Assembly: GCA_031268985.1 (NCBI GenBank)
Contig: JAIRWN010000005.1
Location: 1 to 35,332, forward strand
Reading direction: 5' to 3'
Origin: Holosporales bacterium
Lineage (GTDB): Bacteria; Pseudomonadota; Alphaproteobacteria; UBA3830; JAIRWN01
Length of the DNA: 35,332 nucleotides
Shown in pieces: positions 6,013 through 17,281 of this stretch; the first letter of the stretch is position 1; every line of letters starts with the position of its first letter. The notes beneath the pieces were generated by a model, which was not told the DNA's origin, made no database searches, and worked only from the letters and a program-made list of their open reading frames with translations. Position numbers and translations under genes: made by a program.

Positions 6013-8878
6013 TGTTTTGACTAACTTCGGGTAAAATCTTCCAACAACGTCGACATTTTCCTCCTTTGGCCAAGTTAACTTCGATACCGAAAGAAACGTT
6101 TCCTTCTGTAAAACTTGCCTCTTCCGGCGGATGGGAAGATTTAATTTCAACGCAGGATGTAATGAACAACTCCGCCAAATCTTCAGATGAAAATTCGGAA
6201 GCGATTCCATCTGGGTCATAGAGAGCCACGCACGCCTGCAAACTTGAACCTATAATTTTCTTCTCACGAGCACGCTCAAGGGCCAAAGTTGCAGCAGAAC
6301 GTAAAATCTTCACAAGTCGCCACTTTTCTTCGCAGTCAGGATCGTACCATTCGGTTGGAATATCCGGCAGAACCTCCAAATGAACGCTTTCTGACCCGAG
6401 ATTTCGCGCAAGCCAGGCTTCCTCAGCCGTGAAAGATATTATGGGAGCAAGCCACTTAACAACGGCGTCAAATACTACGGATAAAGTATTCAAGTACGCC
6501 ATACGCTTGGGATTAGCGTCCTCATCACAATATAAGCAGTCTTTTCTTATATCAAAATAAAATGCAGACAAGTTATTACTGCAGAAGTTATGCAGTTCCA
6601 TGACAATCCTATTTAGCTCAAATGTTTTAAGATGTTCATTTATTGTTTTATCTAAACAGGCAATTTTATGTAAAATCCACTTATCAAGTTCACTTAAATA
6701 TTCATAGTCAAGAAGGCAACTTTCGTATTGATCCAACGCGCCAAGCATATAGCGCAAAGTATTTCTGAAACGCCTGTAAATATCTTCCTGTTGTTTCAAG
6801 ATTGCAGGGCCGAACTTCATGTCTTCGGTATATTCATTGTTTACCGCCCAAAGCCGCATGATATCGGCGCCATTTTTATTGACGATATCCATAGGGTCGA
6901 TCACGTTTCCAAGCGATTTAGACATCTTGTAGCCATACTCGTCCACCACAAACCCATGAGTGAGCACAGTTTTATACGGCGCCTTACCGTAGGTAACACA
7001 AGAATGCAAAAGCGACGCTTGAAACCATCCCCTGTGTTGATCAGACCCCTCTAAGTATAAATCCGCCGGCCAGCCCAGTTCTTCTCGGCTTTTGATCACA
7101 TAGGCATGAGTGCTGCCGCTTTCTAGCCAAACATCAACTATATCGAATACCTGCTCAAAATCATCGGCGTTATATTTGTCGCCAAGAAAATCTTGGGCCG
7201 GATGAGTGTACCAAGCGTCAGTTCCTTCAACCTCCACGATTGATGCAATCCTATTAATAACCTCCCGGTCTTTAAGAGCATCTCCGGTTTTTTTGTCTAC
7301 AAATATCGTTATGGGCACTCCCCAAGAGCGCTGTCTGGATATGCACCAGTCGCCACGAGCACTGACGAACGACTTTATCCTGTTATAGCCTTGTCCAGGC
7401 AACCATTTAACCGTATCAATTGCCTTTAACGCACTTTCGCGCAGCCCGGTTTTGTCTAAACTGATAAACCACTGCTTGGTCGTACGATATATAAGCGGAG
7501 CTTTGGAGCGCCATGAATGCGGATAACTGTGAAGAATCTCCTTCGCAGCCAATAACGCTCCCGGACGCTTACGGAGATGATCGAGGATATCCTGCTCAAC
7601 TTTAAAAATATGCTTGCCGGCAAATATCGGAACGTAATCGCAATAGCATCCACCATCATCAACGGTCTGTACAGCGCGGACGCCATATCTCTGGCAAACA
7701 TAAAAATCGTCTAAACCATGACCTGGAGCTGTATGCACAAGCCCTGTGCCAGAATCAGCCGTTACATGTTGTCCTTCAAGCAAAAGAATATCAAAATCAT
7801 ACCCCATACCAGCCCAAGGATGACTGGCGTAAAAGTCGTCCGACCCAGGGCTGGGTTCCATTGGCGACGATCCGACCCCTGGATCAGTAGTAACGTGCTT
7901 ACCGTCGATCAATTTAACATCAAAATTATAGCCCATACCAGCCCAAGGATGCTGGCAAACGATGCTTTTAAGCTCACCGGGACTAACCTGCCGAATTACG
8001 TTATATTCAACCGCATCTATATCTTTCAGAAAGCGATCTTTAAGCTCTTCTGCCACAATTATTTTGGTATTAAGACCCTTGTCCTCAAGACAACCTTTGA
8101 TAGAAACAAGAATGTACTTAATTTTATCTGAGTACGAAATCGCTCTATTGCCCGGCAGCGTCCACGGAGTAGTCGTCCAGATAACACACGACGCGTCAGT
8201 CAAATCAGCTGACAGAGCTTTTTTTATCTTAAAAGCGACGTATATGCTCATGGACTTTTTGTCTTTGTACTCAAGCTCAGCTTCAGCAAGCGCGGTCTTC
8301 TCGACAACAGACCATAGAACCGGTCGTTCGCCACGATAAATGGCTCCGCTCATAAGCAACTTTCCAAATTCACGGATCATAATTGCTTCATTTTTAGGAT
8401 CCATAGTCAAATACGGATTGTCCCAATCGCCCAACGCCCCCAACCGTTTAAAACTTTTGCGTTGTACGTCAATCCAATAGGTTGCAAAGTCGCGGCACAT
8501 ATTGCGAAACTCGACTGAGCCTGGATTACTCTGCTTTTCGTCCTTAAGTCTCTCAGCTACCTTCCACTCAATTGGCAATCCATGACAATCCCATCCGGGC
8601 ACAAACGGCGCATCGTACCCTTGCATTTGTTTAAACTTGATGATTGCATCTTTTAGAATACGGTTTAACGCTGTTCCCGCATGTGGCGAACCATTTGCAA
8701 ACGGCGGGCCGTCGTGAAGTATAAATTTTGGCCTCCCTCCGGATTTTTTCCTAAGTTTTTTATATAATCCTATTTTTTCCCAATACGCAAAAATTTCGGA
8801 CTCTTTTTCAGGCAAAGCCGTCTTCATCGAAAACGACGTTTTCGGCAAGAAAACAGTTGATTTATAATCGGCAGTCAC
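5969..8878 (-). CDS. ileS: Isoleucyl-tRNA synthetase with duplicated editing segment
   Basis: This class I synthetase of 969 residues charges tRNA-Ile and is of the bacterial type. The GPPFANGSPHAGT segment (58-69) replaces the usual HIGH with HAGT. WTTTPWTLPGN (234-244) is the threonine-rich editing peptide of the CP1 domain. HVTADSGTGLVHTAPGHG is the second editing motif. KMSKS is at 651-655 and a C-terminal zinc ribbon uses Cys942, 945, 960 and 963. The start is a GTG at 8878, with AGAGGGTT upstream overlapping the atpD end. The oddity is that residues 310-352 and 353-395 are two tandem 43-residue copies, both beginning HPWAGMGY and ending near DDFY. The first lacks the GTG.VHTAPGHG core and reads GVGSSPMEPSPG. 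Most of the length above the family's usual 930-945 residues is this extra copy. It sits between atpD (14-base gap) and lspA. Confidence 0.96.
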   Translation of the reverse strand: MTADYKSTVFLPKTSFSMKTALPEKESEIFAYWEKIGLYKKLRKKSGGRPKFILHDGPPFANGSPHAGTALNRILKDAIIKFKQMQGYDAPFVPGWDCHGLPIEWKVAERLKDEKQSNPGSVEFRNMCRDFATYWIDVQRKSFKRLGALGDWDNPYLTMDPKNEAIMIREFGKLLMSGAIYRGERPVLWSVVEKTALAEAELEYKDKKSMSIYVAFKIKKALSADLTDASCVIWTTTPWTLPGNRAISYSDKIKYILVSIKGCLEDKGLNTKIIVAEELKDRFLKDIDAVEYNVIRQVSPGELKSIVCQHPWAGMGYNFDVKLIDGKHVTTDPGVGSSPMEPSPGSDDFYASHPWAGMGYDFDILLLEGQHVTADSGTGLVHTAPGHGLDDFYVCQRYGVRAVQTVDDGGCYCDYVPIFAGKHIFKVEQDILDHLRKRPGALLAAKEILHSYPHSWRSKAPLIYRTTKQWFISLDKTGLRESALKAIDTVKWLPGQGYNRIKSFVSARGDWCISRQRSWGVPITIFVDKKTGDALKDREVINRIASIVEVEGTDAWYTHPAQDFLGDKYNADDFEQVFDIVDVWLESGSTHAYVIKSREELGWPADLYLEGSDQHRGWFQASLLHSCVTYGKAPYKTVLTHGFVVDEYGYKMSKSLGNVIDPMDIVNKNGADIMRLWAVNNEYTEDMKFGPAILKQQEDIYRRFRNTLRYMLGALDQYESCLLDYEYLSELDKWILHKIACLDKTINEHLKTFELNRIVMELHNFCSNNLSAFYFDIRKDCLYCDEDANPKRMAYLNTLSVVFDAVVKWLAPIISFTAEEAWLARNLGSESVHLEVLPDIPTEWYDPDCEEKWRLVKILRSAATLALERAREKKIIGSSLQACVALYDPDGIASEFSSEDLAELFITSCVEIKSSHPPEEASFTEGNVSFGIEVNLAKGGKCRRCWKILPEVSQNNEEICNRCKKVANV
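7694..7951 (-). repeat. Two tandem 129-bp units inside ileS editing domain
   Basis: Unit 1 is 7823-7951 (residues 310-352) and unit 2 is 7694-7822 (residues 353-395). They align without gaps at protein level. The start of each unit shares about 20 identical bases (CCCATACCAGCCCAAGGATG on the plus strand). The rest has diverged: positions for the fold (HPWAGMGY.FD, GkHVT.D.G.G, DDFY) are kept, while the editing core is kept only in unit 2. Confidence 0.9.
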
Positions 8879-8892
8879 AGCTTAGTAACCCT

Positions 8893-11215
<2,323 letters not shown>

Positions 11216-11218
11216 TCA

Positions 11219-12763
11219 TCAAGACTCGGTTGTTTTTTGAAGATAATCTTTAACGAAATCTTTCAAAAACTCTTCCAGATTACCTGCGACTTCTTTACTT
11301 AAAGCCTTTGTCGTTTTTATGGAAGCAATAATCTCTGGGCGAGAAATTTTTACCTCCTGAAGCAACCCTTTTTCGAAATCCTGAATTTTACTGACAGGAA
11401 TTGCATCCAAATATCCGCGTACGCCGGAAAAGATGCTGACGACCTGTTCTTCCGCGCTCAGCGGACTATATTGATCTTGCTTAAGCAGCGCGGTCAAACG
11501 CTCGCCGCGCGCAAGCAATTTGTGCGTGGATTGGTCAAGGTCGGAAGCAAACTGAGAAAAAGCCGCTATTTCTCTGTACTGAGCAAGATCCATCTTGATC
11601 CCGGAAGCAACGCTTTTCATTGATTTTAATTGAGCCGCCGAACCGACCCGGCTTACAGAGATTCCGACGTTTACGGCGGGTCTTATCCCTTTAAAAAACA
11701 GATCGGTCTCCAAAAAAATCTGTCCATCGGTTATTGATATAACATTTGTTGGAATATAAGCAGACACGTCGCCAGCTTGCGTTTCTACGATAGGCAAAGC
11801 AGTAAGCGAACCGCCCCCATGTTCATCGCTCAACTTGGCCGCTCGCTCCAATAATCTAGAATGAATAAAGAAAACATCTCCCGGATAGGCTTCTCGCCCA
11901 GGCGGACGGCGCAAGAGCAACGACATTTGGCGATAAGCGACCGCATGTTTAGACAAGTCATCATAAACAATCAGAGCATGCTCGCCATTGTTAAGAAAGT
12001 ATTCGCCGATCGCACATCCTGTATAAGGAGCCATAAACTGCAAAGGGGCAGGATCTGAAGCGGTTGCCGCAACCACAACCGAATACTCCATAGCTCCGGC
12101 GTCTTCAAGGGTTTTTACGACATGCGCCAATGACGAACGTTTTTGCCCTATAACTACGAAAATGCAATAAAGCCGTTCGTCTTCATTGCCGCTTTTAAAC
12201 GCTTCACGCTGATTTATTATAGCATCTATAGCAATCGCAGTTTTCCCGGTTTGGCGATCCCCTATTATAAGCTCTCTTTGTCCGCGCCCAATGGGAACCA
12301 AAGCATCAATGGCCTTTATCCCGGTTTGCATAGGCTCGTGCACAGACTTTCTTTCGATGATTCCCGGAGCTTTCATTTCAACACGACGGCGAACAAGCGT
12401 CTCAATGGGCCCTTTACCATCGATCGGATTGCCCAAACCATCGACAACGCGCCCCAACAAAGCCTTACCCACGCCAACTTCAACAATTTGGCCAGTGCGG
12501 CGAACTTCGTCTCCTTCCTTTACTTTATCGTCATCGCCAAACAAAACAATGCCAACGGAATCGCTGTCCAAGTTAAGCGCCATGCCTCTAACTCCCGATC
12601 CAAATTGCAGCATTTCGCCGTATTTGACATTATCAAGACCGGCGGCATGCGCGACCCCATCGCCTATTGAAACGACCCTCCCAACCTCGGCCAAGTCAAA
12701 CTTCTTATTTAGATCTAACAAACGCTCTTTCAAAACAGCGGTTATCTCTGACGTATTAATCAT
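11219..12763 (-). CDS. atpA: F1F0 ATP synthase subunit alpha
   Basis: The non-catalytic nucleotide-binding subunit of F1, 514 residues. The P-loop GDRQTGKT is at 168-175. The alpha signature [17 protein letters not shown] carries the arginine finger that completes the beta active site. [30 protein letters not shown] is the typical catalytic-interface stretch. GAGAGG, overlapping the atpH stop, sits just upstream of the ATG and gives tight operon coupling. Length is normal. Confidence 0.98.
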   Translation of the reverse strand: MINTSEITAVLKERLLDLNKKFDLAEVGRVVSIGDGVAHAAGLDNVKYGEMLQFGSGVRGMALNLDSDSVGIVLFGDDDKVKEGDEVRRTGQIVEVGVGKALLGRVVDGLGNPIDGKGPIETLVRRRVEMKAPGIIERKSVHEPMQTGIKAIDALVPIGRGQRELIIGDRQTGKTAIAIDAIINQREAFKSGNEDERLYCIFVVIGQKRSSLAHVVKTLEDAGAMEYSVVVAATASDPAPLQFMAPYTGCAIGEYFLNNGEHALIVYDDLSKHAVAYRQMSLLLRRPPGREAYPGDVFFIHSRLLERAAKLSDEHGGGSLTALPIVETQAGDVSAYIPTNVISITDGQIFLETDLFFKGIRPAVNVGISVSRVGSAAQLKSMKSVASGIKMDLAQYREIAAFSQFASDLDQSTHKLLARGERLTALLKQDQYSPLSAEEQVVSIFSGVRGYLDAIPVSKIQDFEKGLLQEVKISRPEIIASIKTTKALSKEVAGNLEEFLKDFVKDYLQKTTES

Positions 12764-12766
12764 GCT

Positions 12767-13315
12767 CTACCTCTCGCCGCGCTCTTTAATATGCAACAAT
12801 CTGTTCTTCAATGAAGCATCAATTAAATGCGGACCTATTTTTAGCTTAAAACCAGCTATCAGATCGCTGTCTTGACGCCAATTAATTAGAATTTTTCCTT
12901 TAAAGACCTCTTCAAGCGTAGATTTTAGTTTCGATAGCTCGTCAACCTTAGGAGGCTGGGCCGAAACAACTTCCGCCAACTTTACTCCTTTAGCGGCCAA
13001 ACATGCACTATGCGTTTTTTCAATTACTAATGGGAAGAGGCTAAGTCTTCGATTTTCATGCATAATAGTCATAAGGTTAAGAAATATTTTCGGCAATTCC
13101 CAAAATGAGCTTTTAACAGCCTGAAACATTTCGTCGTATATATCCGACGTATGAAATATTTGCTTTATATAAGGCGATACGCCATCGGATTTGAACATAC
13201 CAATCAACTGCGACATGCAGTCGATGTTACTATCCAGCTCATTAGTAAAATTTTCCAAAAGCAATTCTTTTGTCGCATCTACATAACTGTTAACAACTGA
13301 AGCGCTGATTGACAT
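12767..13315 (-). CDS. atpH: F1F0 ATP synthase subunit delta
   Basis: The delta subunit links F1 to the peripheral stalk. The 182-residue protein starts MSISASVVNSYVDATKEL and has the diverged but recognisable C-terminal sandwich: AEVVSAQPP, then LEEVFKGKILINWRQDSDLIAGFKLKIGPHLIDASLKNRL. That segment matches the conserved v.v...pdLiGGi.i.iGd.viD.Sv...L. A longer frame to 13426 exists, but its extra 37 residues are Cys-rich and unlike delta, so the ATG at 13315 is chosen. No ribosome binding site is visible upstream, so this first gene of the operon may be translated weakly or from a near-leaderless message. Confidence 0.92.
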   Translation of the reverse strand: MSISASVVNSYVDATKELLLENFTNELDSNIDCMSQLIGMFKSDGVSPYIKQIFHTSDIYDEMFQAVKSSFWELPKIFLNLMTIMHENRRLSLFPLVIEKTHSACLAAKGVKLAEVVSAQPPKVDELSKLKSTLEEVFKGKILINWRQDSDLIAGFKLKIGPHLIDASLKNRLLHIKERGER

Positions 13316-13459
13316 TAGTTTTATGTAAAAACACAAAGAGCATCCCCGTCTTTTTAGCACAACAATCGCAGCATATGCAAGCGCAGTTTTGGCAAAAACT
13401 TTAAGCATCCCTACACTACAGCCCACGTTCTCAATCTATGCTGATGTGCTTGGTCGGTA

Positions 13460-13465
13460 TATAAT
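13460..13465 (+). promoter_or_regulatory. Candidate -10 box for the 3-hydroxyacyl-CoA dehydrogenase gene
   Basis: A perfect TATAAT lies 25 bases before the GTG start at 13491. I find no good -35 hexamer at 16-18 bases upstream. It is in the 175-base divergent gap between atpH and this gene. Confidence 0.45.
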
Positions 13466-13490
13466 TTATCGAAAAGAAGGGAACAAACCG

Positions 13491-14324
13491 GTGAATAATT
13501 CAAAGAAGTTGCCAAACATAGGCTTACTTGGTTGCGGACAGATGGGGTGCGGTATCGCAAGAGCGTTTTGTAATTTTGGATTTTCCGCGATTATTTACGA
13601 CTACGACACTTTTCAGCTGAAAAAAGGGAAAATGCTGATTGATCAAAAAATTGCTGAAAATAAAATCGTCGAGACAATTGACTTGAGCTTTACGAACAAT
13701 CTGGAAGACTTGGAAACTTCGGATCTGATCATAGAATGCGTCAGCGAAAAGCTCGAAACCAAAAAGCAGATTTTGGCCAAAGTATCAAGAACAACAAAAC
13801 GCAATTGTATCATAGCGACAAATACATCAAGTTTTCTTATAAATGAACTTGCTTTGTCGGTAGCAATTCCTGAGCGCTTTATTGGAATGCATTTCATGAA
13901 CCCAGCGCACATGATTCCTCTTGTTGAGCTGATAAAAGGCGATAAGACTTCGGCCAAAGTTATTGATTTTTGCGAAAAAACCCTTGCGTTAATACATAAA
14001 ACATTCGTTCACGTAAAAGACTCCCCGGGGTTTATCTTAAATCGGACGCTGATCCCAATGATAAATGAAGCTGCTTTTCTTGTCCATGGCGGAATAGGAA
14101 CTGTTGAAGATATTGACAAGGCGATAAAACTTGGATCAAACAATCCAACTGGGCCGCTTCAACTTGCCGACGCCATAGGTATAGACACGATTTACAGTAT
14201 ACTCGATTCCTTAGCCATGCGCCTTAAAGACGCCAAATACAACCCATGCCCACTGCTTTTGGAGTATATTGAAAAAGGATGGCTTGGTCGAAAATCCAGT
14301 AAGGGATTCTATACGTACGATTAA
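13491..14324 (+). CDS. 3-hydroxyacyl-CoA (3-hydroxybutyryl-CoA) dehydrogenase
   Basis: The enzyme interconverts 3-hydroxyacyl-CoA and 3-oxoacyl-CoA with NAD(P), in beta-oxidation or butanoate/polyhydroxybutyrate metabolism. The 277-residue protein has the dinucleotide site GLLGCGQMGCG (11-21) and NTSS (111-114). The catalytic dyad is His134 in GMHFMNPAHMIPLVE with Glu146, twelve residues apart as in the family. The C-terminal domain reads SPGFILNRTLIPMINEA, GPLQLADAIGIDT and GRKSSKGFYTYD. I chose the GTG at 13491, preceded by AGAAGGG at about 9 bases, because it leaves the family's usual N-terminus and length (about 280). An upstream ATG at 13389 would add 34 unrelated residues. It is a stand-alone gene; no thiolase or hydratase is nearby. 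Chain-length preference cannot be told from sequence. Confidence 0.93.
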   Translation: MNNSKKLPNIGLLGCGQMGCGIARAFCNFGFSAIIYDYDTFQLKKGKMLIDQKIAENKIVETIDLSFTNNLEDLETSDLIIECVSEKLETKKQILAKVSRTTKRNCIIATNTSSFLINELALSVAIPERFIGMHFMNPAHMIPLVELIKGDKTSAKVIDFCEKTLALIHKTFVHVKDSPGFILNRTLIPMINEAAFLVHGGIGTVEDIDKAIKLGSNNPTGPLQLADAIGIDTIYSILDSLAMRLKDAKYNPCPLLLEYIEKGWLGRKSSKGFYTYD

Positions 14325-14357
14325 TAATCGCGCTATACTTATGCAAAGCGGAAACGA

Positions 14358-14765
14358 CTAAGAAGTTGCCGACTCAGTCAACGTCTTACTTGGAATTTTC
14401 GAGAAAGCGGCATCCAGCCTCGCAATATAGTCGTCGGTAGGATCGTAGTGAAAAGAAATATCAGGCACAAACTTAAGTTTCAGCCGCTGCGCCATGTTAA
14501 AACGATATTTCTTGGATTTAGAGCTAAGATAACCAATTAACGTCTTTCGATCTATGTTGTTGTATTCAGTGACAAATATTTTAGCGTATCTTAAACACGA
14601 AGACACATCGATGCCTGTAACCGTTAAACATGGTTTTTTTTCTCCGGAAAAATCATAAAAATCATCCTGGCTGAAAATACAGGAAAAAATTCGACGCATT
14701 TCCTGAGCAACTTTTTGCGATCTAGATTTTACAAACTCCGGTTCAAATTTTGATTTAAACAGCAC
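14358..14765 (-). CDS. rbfA: 30S ribosome-binding factor A
   Basis: RbfA helps late 16S rRNA 5'-end maturation and cold adaptation of the small subunit. The 135-residue protein has the hallmarks SRSQKVAQEMRRIFS at the N-terminus, CLTVTGIDVSSCLRYAKIFVT in the KH-like fold and RLKLKFVPDISFHYD near the C-terminus. The start is a GTG at 14765 with GCGGAG about 9 bases upstream. It follows infB by about 40 bases, as in most bacteria. truB, the usual next gene, is not here; the neighbour is a convergent dehydrogenase. Confidence 0.93.
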   Translation of the reverse strand: MLFKSKFEPEFVKSRSQKVAQEMRRIFSCIFSQDDFYDFSGEKKPCLTVTGIDVSSCLRYAKIFVTEYNNIDRKTLIGYLSSKSKKYRFNMAQRLKLKFVPDISFHYDPTDDYIARLDAAFSKIPSKTLTESATS

Positions 14766-14805
14766 GCAATATTTCTCCGCTAAAACTAGTCTGCTATCAA
14801 AAACC

Positions 14806-17265
14806 CTATTTCAGTTTTCTCTCGATTTCTTCTATCATAAAGCATTCTATGCTGTCGCCTTCTTGAATGTCCTGATAGCTCTCAATCCCAACGCCGCATT
14901 CAAATCCTTCCCGCACCTCTTTCACTTCGTCTTTTATTCGCATTAGCGAAGACAGCCCTCCTTTGTGGATCACAACGTTGTCGCGAAGCACGCGAACCTT
15001 TGCTCCGCGTTTTATTGAACCAGACACGACCATACAGCCGGCGATCTTGCCAACTTTCTTTACACCAAACACCTGTCTGACCTCGGCAGTACCAAGAGCT
15101 TTTTCCCTCAGTTCAGGGGCCAACAAGCCAGAAAGGCTTGCGGTAATCTCATCAATTAAGTCATATATTATTGAGTAATATTTTATACTTACGGCATTAC
15201 GTCGAGCCAACTCTCTCGCCTCAGCGTTTGCGCGCACATTAAACCCAACTATGGCAGCAGCCGAAGCCCCCGCCAAAGATACATCGCTTTCTGTTATTTC
15301 GCCTACGCCGGAGTGCAAAATTTTAACCGCAACCTCGCTGGTTGACAGCTTCTGCAAGCTGAAGTCTATGGCCTCTATTGACCCTTGCATGTCCGCTCTT
15401 ATAATTAAAGGCAGCTCTTTTACCCCATCCTTTACCGTCAGATTATCAAACATCTGCTCTACAGACTCATTATTTACCGTGACGGCGCATGCAGCGGCCC
15501 GACCTTTCTTGTCTCTATACTGTGCAACCTCGCGCGCTTTAGCTTCGTCATCCAGCACGATAAAGTCGGAGCCGGGGCTAGGCACGCCATCAAAACCGGT
15601 AACTTCGATTGGCATAGATGGCAAAGCGGACTCCACCTTATTGCCAAGGTAATCTTTCATGGCACGAATACGTCCGGAGAATCTGTCCGAGACAAATATA
15701 TCTCCGCGCTTCAGCGTTCCTCTTTTTACAAGCACAGTAGCAACCGGCCCCAAGCCCTTTTCTTGGCGAGACTCAATAACAACTCCATCGCCGTTTCGAT
15801 TTGGATTAGCCTTAAGGTCGAGTATCTCTGCTTGCAACAAAATGGCCTCTGACAACTCATCAAGACCTTTGCCCGTCTTTGCCGAAACCTCAACGGTAAC
15901 AACATCTCCACCCAACGACTCGGCAATCACTTCATGGCGCAACAAATCCTGCCTTACCTTGTTCGGATCTGCGCCCGGTTTATCGATTTTATTTATTGCA
16001 ACAATGATTGGCGCCTTAGCGGCACGCGCATGATTAATCGCCTCTAGGCTTTGTTCTTTAACGCTATCGTCTGCAGCGATAACTAAAACAACTACATCGG
16101 TTATGTTTGCCCCACGCACTCGCATCTCGGCAAATGCTTCATGGCCGGGGGTGTCGATAAAAGTAATTTTGCGCTCATCTGTCATTTTAACCTGATAAGC
16201 ACCAATATGCTGAGTAATCCCTCCCGCTTCCTTAGCGGCCACGTCCGTTCTGCGGAACGCATCAAGAAGGGAGGTTTTTCCATGATCGACATGCCCCATA
16301 ACCGTGACAACAGGCGCACGAGGCGCCATTTGCCCAGCCTCATCCTCTCTCCCTTGAAGATCTTCTTCTATATCCGAATCACTGAAACGTTTTACTTTAT
16401 GACCAAGTTCAGAAACAACAAGCTCGGCCGTATCGCCATCAATTGTTTGATTTGCGGTTGCCGTAACCCCCAACTTGATAAGCGTTTTGATCAATTCCCC
16501 GGCCCGTATAGCCATTCTGTTGGCAAGCTCTCGGACTTCGATTGCTTCGGGAACTACAACTTCTCTTACGATTTTTTTTGCATCATCGCCGGATGTAACA
16601 TTGACCATACGGGCCTTGTTTCTTGCTCGGCGTACCGCAGCCAAAGATCTTATGCGCTCTTGCTCTTCAATCAACGCGTCATGGACGGATAGCTTTTTCT
16701 GCCTTCGTCCACCAAAATTGGTTACTTCGCGAATCGACTTTTTAACAGGCTTTTTCCAAGTATCTTTATCTCCGTCGGGAGAATTTTCACCATCAACCGG
16801 CTTAGGCTTTATCCCGGCGTATTTTTCCTCGTCTCGCAGCGCAGGAAAACCTTCGTCTCGCTTTTTTGAAGATGAAGCGTCTTGAGCCTCGCCTTTAGGC
16901 GTAACATCGTCAAAGTTGCTGCTGTCAGGCGAATTTATGTTGTCTATACGCTCTTTCAGCGCAGAAACCCCTTCCCTTTCTTTTGCTTCCTTAACAGCCT
17001 GAACTCGCGCCTCTAGTTCACGAGCAGTAAGGTTTAATTGACCGCCATGCGTCTCATCTTGAGCAGAAAAAGCCTCTGTTTGAAATCGAAAATTACTTAA
17101 AGACGAATCATTATCAAGTTTTTTAATGCCGCGCCGTTTCTTTACCTCTACCGCAACCGTCTTTACGCGTCCACGCGTAAAACTTTGTTGAATGTGATCA
17201 ACCTCTCCGACAGTTTTTATCTTTCGATTCAGAACAAGAGTTTTTTTTGTTGTTTCTGCACCCAT
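14806..17265 (-). CDS. infB: Translation initiation factor IF-2
   Basis: This GTPase brings formyl-Met-tRNA to the 30S subunit and promotes subunit joining. Of its 819 residues, 1-235 form a charged, low-complexity N-terminal region. The IF2_N module follows at about 236-290 ([20 protein letters not shown]). The G domain has GHVDHGKT (324-331), the switch region [17 protein letters not shown] (371-375) and NKID (about 425-428). Domain II and the C-terminal fMet-tRNA domain follow ([37 protein letters not shown]). It starts 16 bases after nusA with GAGGG overlapping the nusA stop. Length is normal for alphaproteobacteria with a short N-terminus. Confidence 0.98.
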   Translation of the reverse strand: MGAETTKKTLVLNRKIKTVGEVDHIQQSFTRGRVKTVAVEVKKRRGIKKLDNDSSLSNFRFQTEAFSAQDETHGGQLNLTARELEARVQAVKEAKEREGVSALKERIDNINSPDSSNFDDVTPKGEAQDASSSKKRDEGFPALRDEEKYAGIKPKPVDGENSPDGDKDTWKKPVKKSIREVTNFGGRRQKKLSVHDALIEEQERIRSLAAVRRARNKARMVNVTSGDDAKKIVREVVVPEAIEVRELANRMAIRAGELIKTLIKLGVTATANQTIDGDTAELVVSELGHKVKRFSDSDIEEDLQGREDEAGQMAPRAPVVTVMGHVDHGKTSLLDAFRRTDVAAKEAGGITQHIGAYQVKMTDERKITFIDTPGHEAFAEMRVRGANITDVVVLVIAADDSVKEQSLEAINHARAAKAPIIVAINKIDKPGADPNKVRQDLLRHEVIAESLGGDVVTVEVSAKTGKGLDELSEAILLQAEILDLKANPNRNGDGVVIESRQEKGLGPVATVLVKRGTLKRGDIFVSDRFSGRIRAMKDYLGNKVESALPSMPIEVTGFDGVPSPGSDFIVLDDEAKAREVAQYRDKKGRAAACAVTVNNESVEQMFDNLTVKDGVKELPLIIRADMQGSIEAIDFSLQKLSTSEVAVKILHSGVGEITESDVSLAGASAAAIVGFNVRANAEARELARRNAVSIKYYSIIYDLIDEITASLSGLLAPELREKALGTAEVRQVFGVKKVGKIAGCMVVSGSIKRGAKVRVLRDNVVIHKGGLSSLMRIKDEVKEVREGFECGVGIESYQDIQEGDSIECFMIEEIERKLK

Positions 17266-17281
17266 CGGCTTTAGGAGTCCC

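Noticed and set aside
12291-12875. 194-codon plus-strand frame antisense to atpA
   Set aside because: Low-complexity Ser/Pro/Thr translation typical of an antisense shadow.
13316-13426. Extended N-terminus for atpH
   Set aside because: The added 37 residues are Cys-rich and unlike delta subunits, and they would reach into the divergent promoter region of the dehydrogenase gene.
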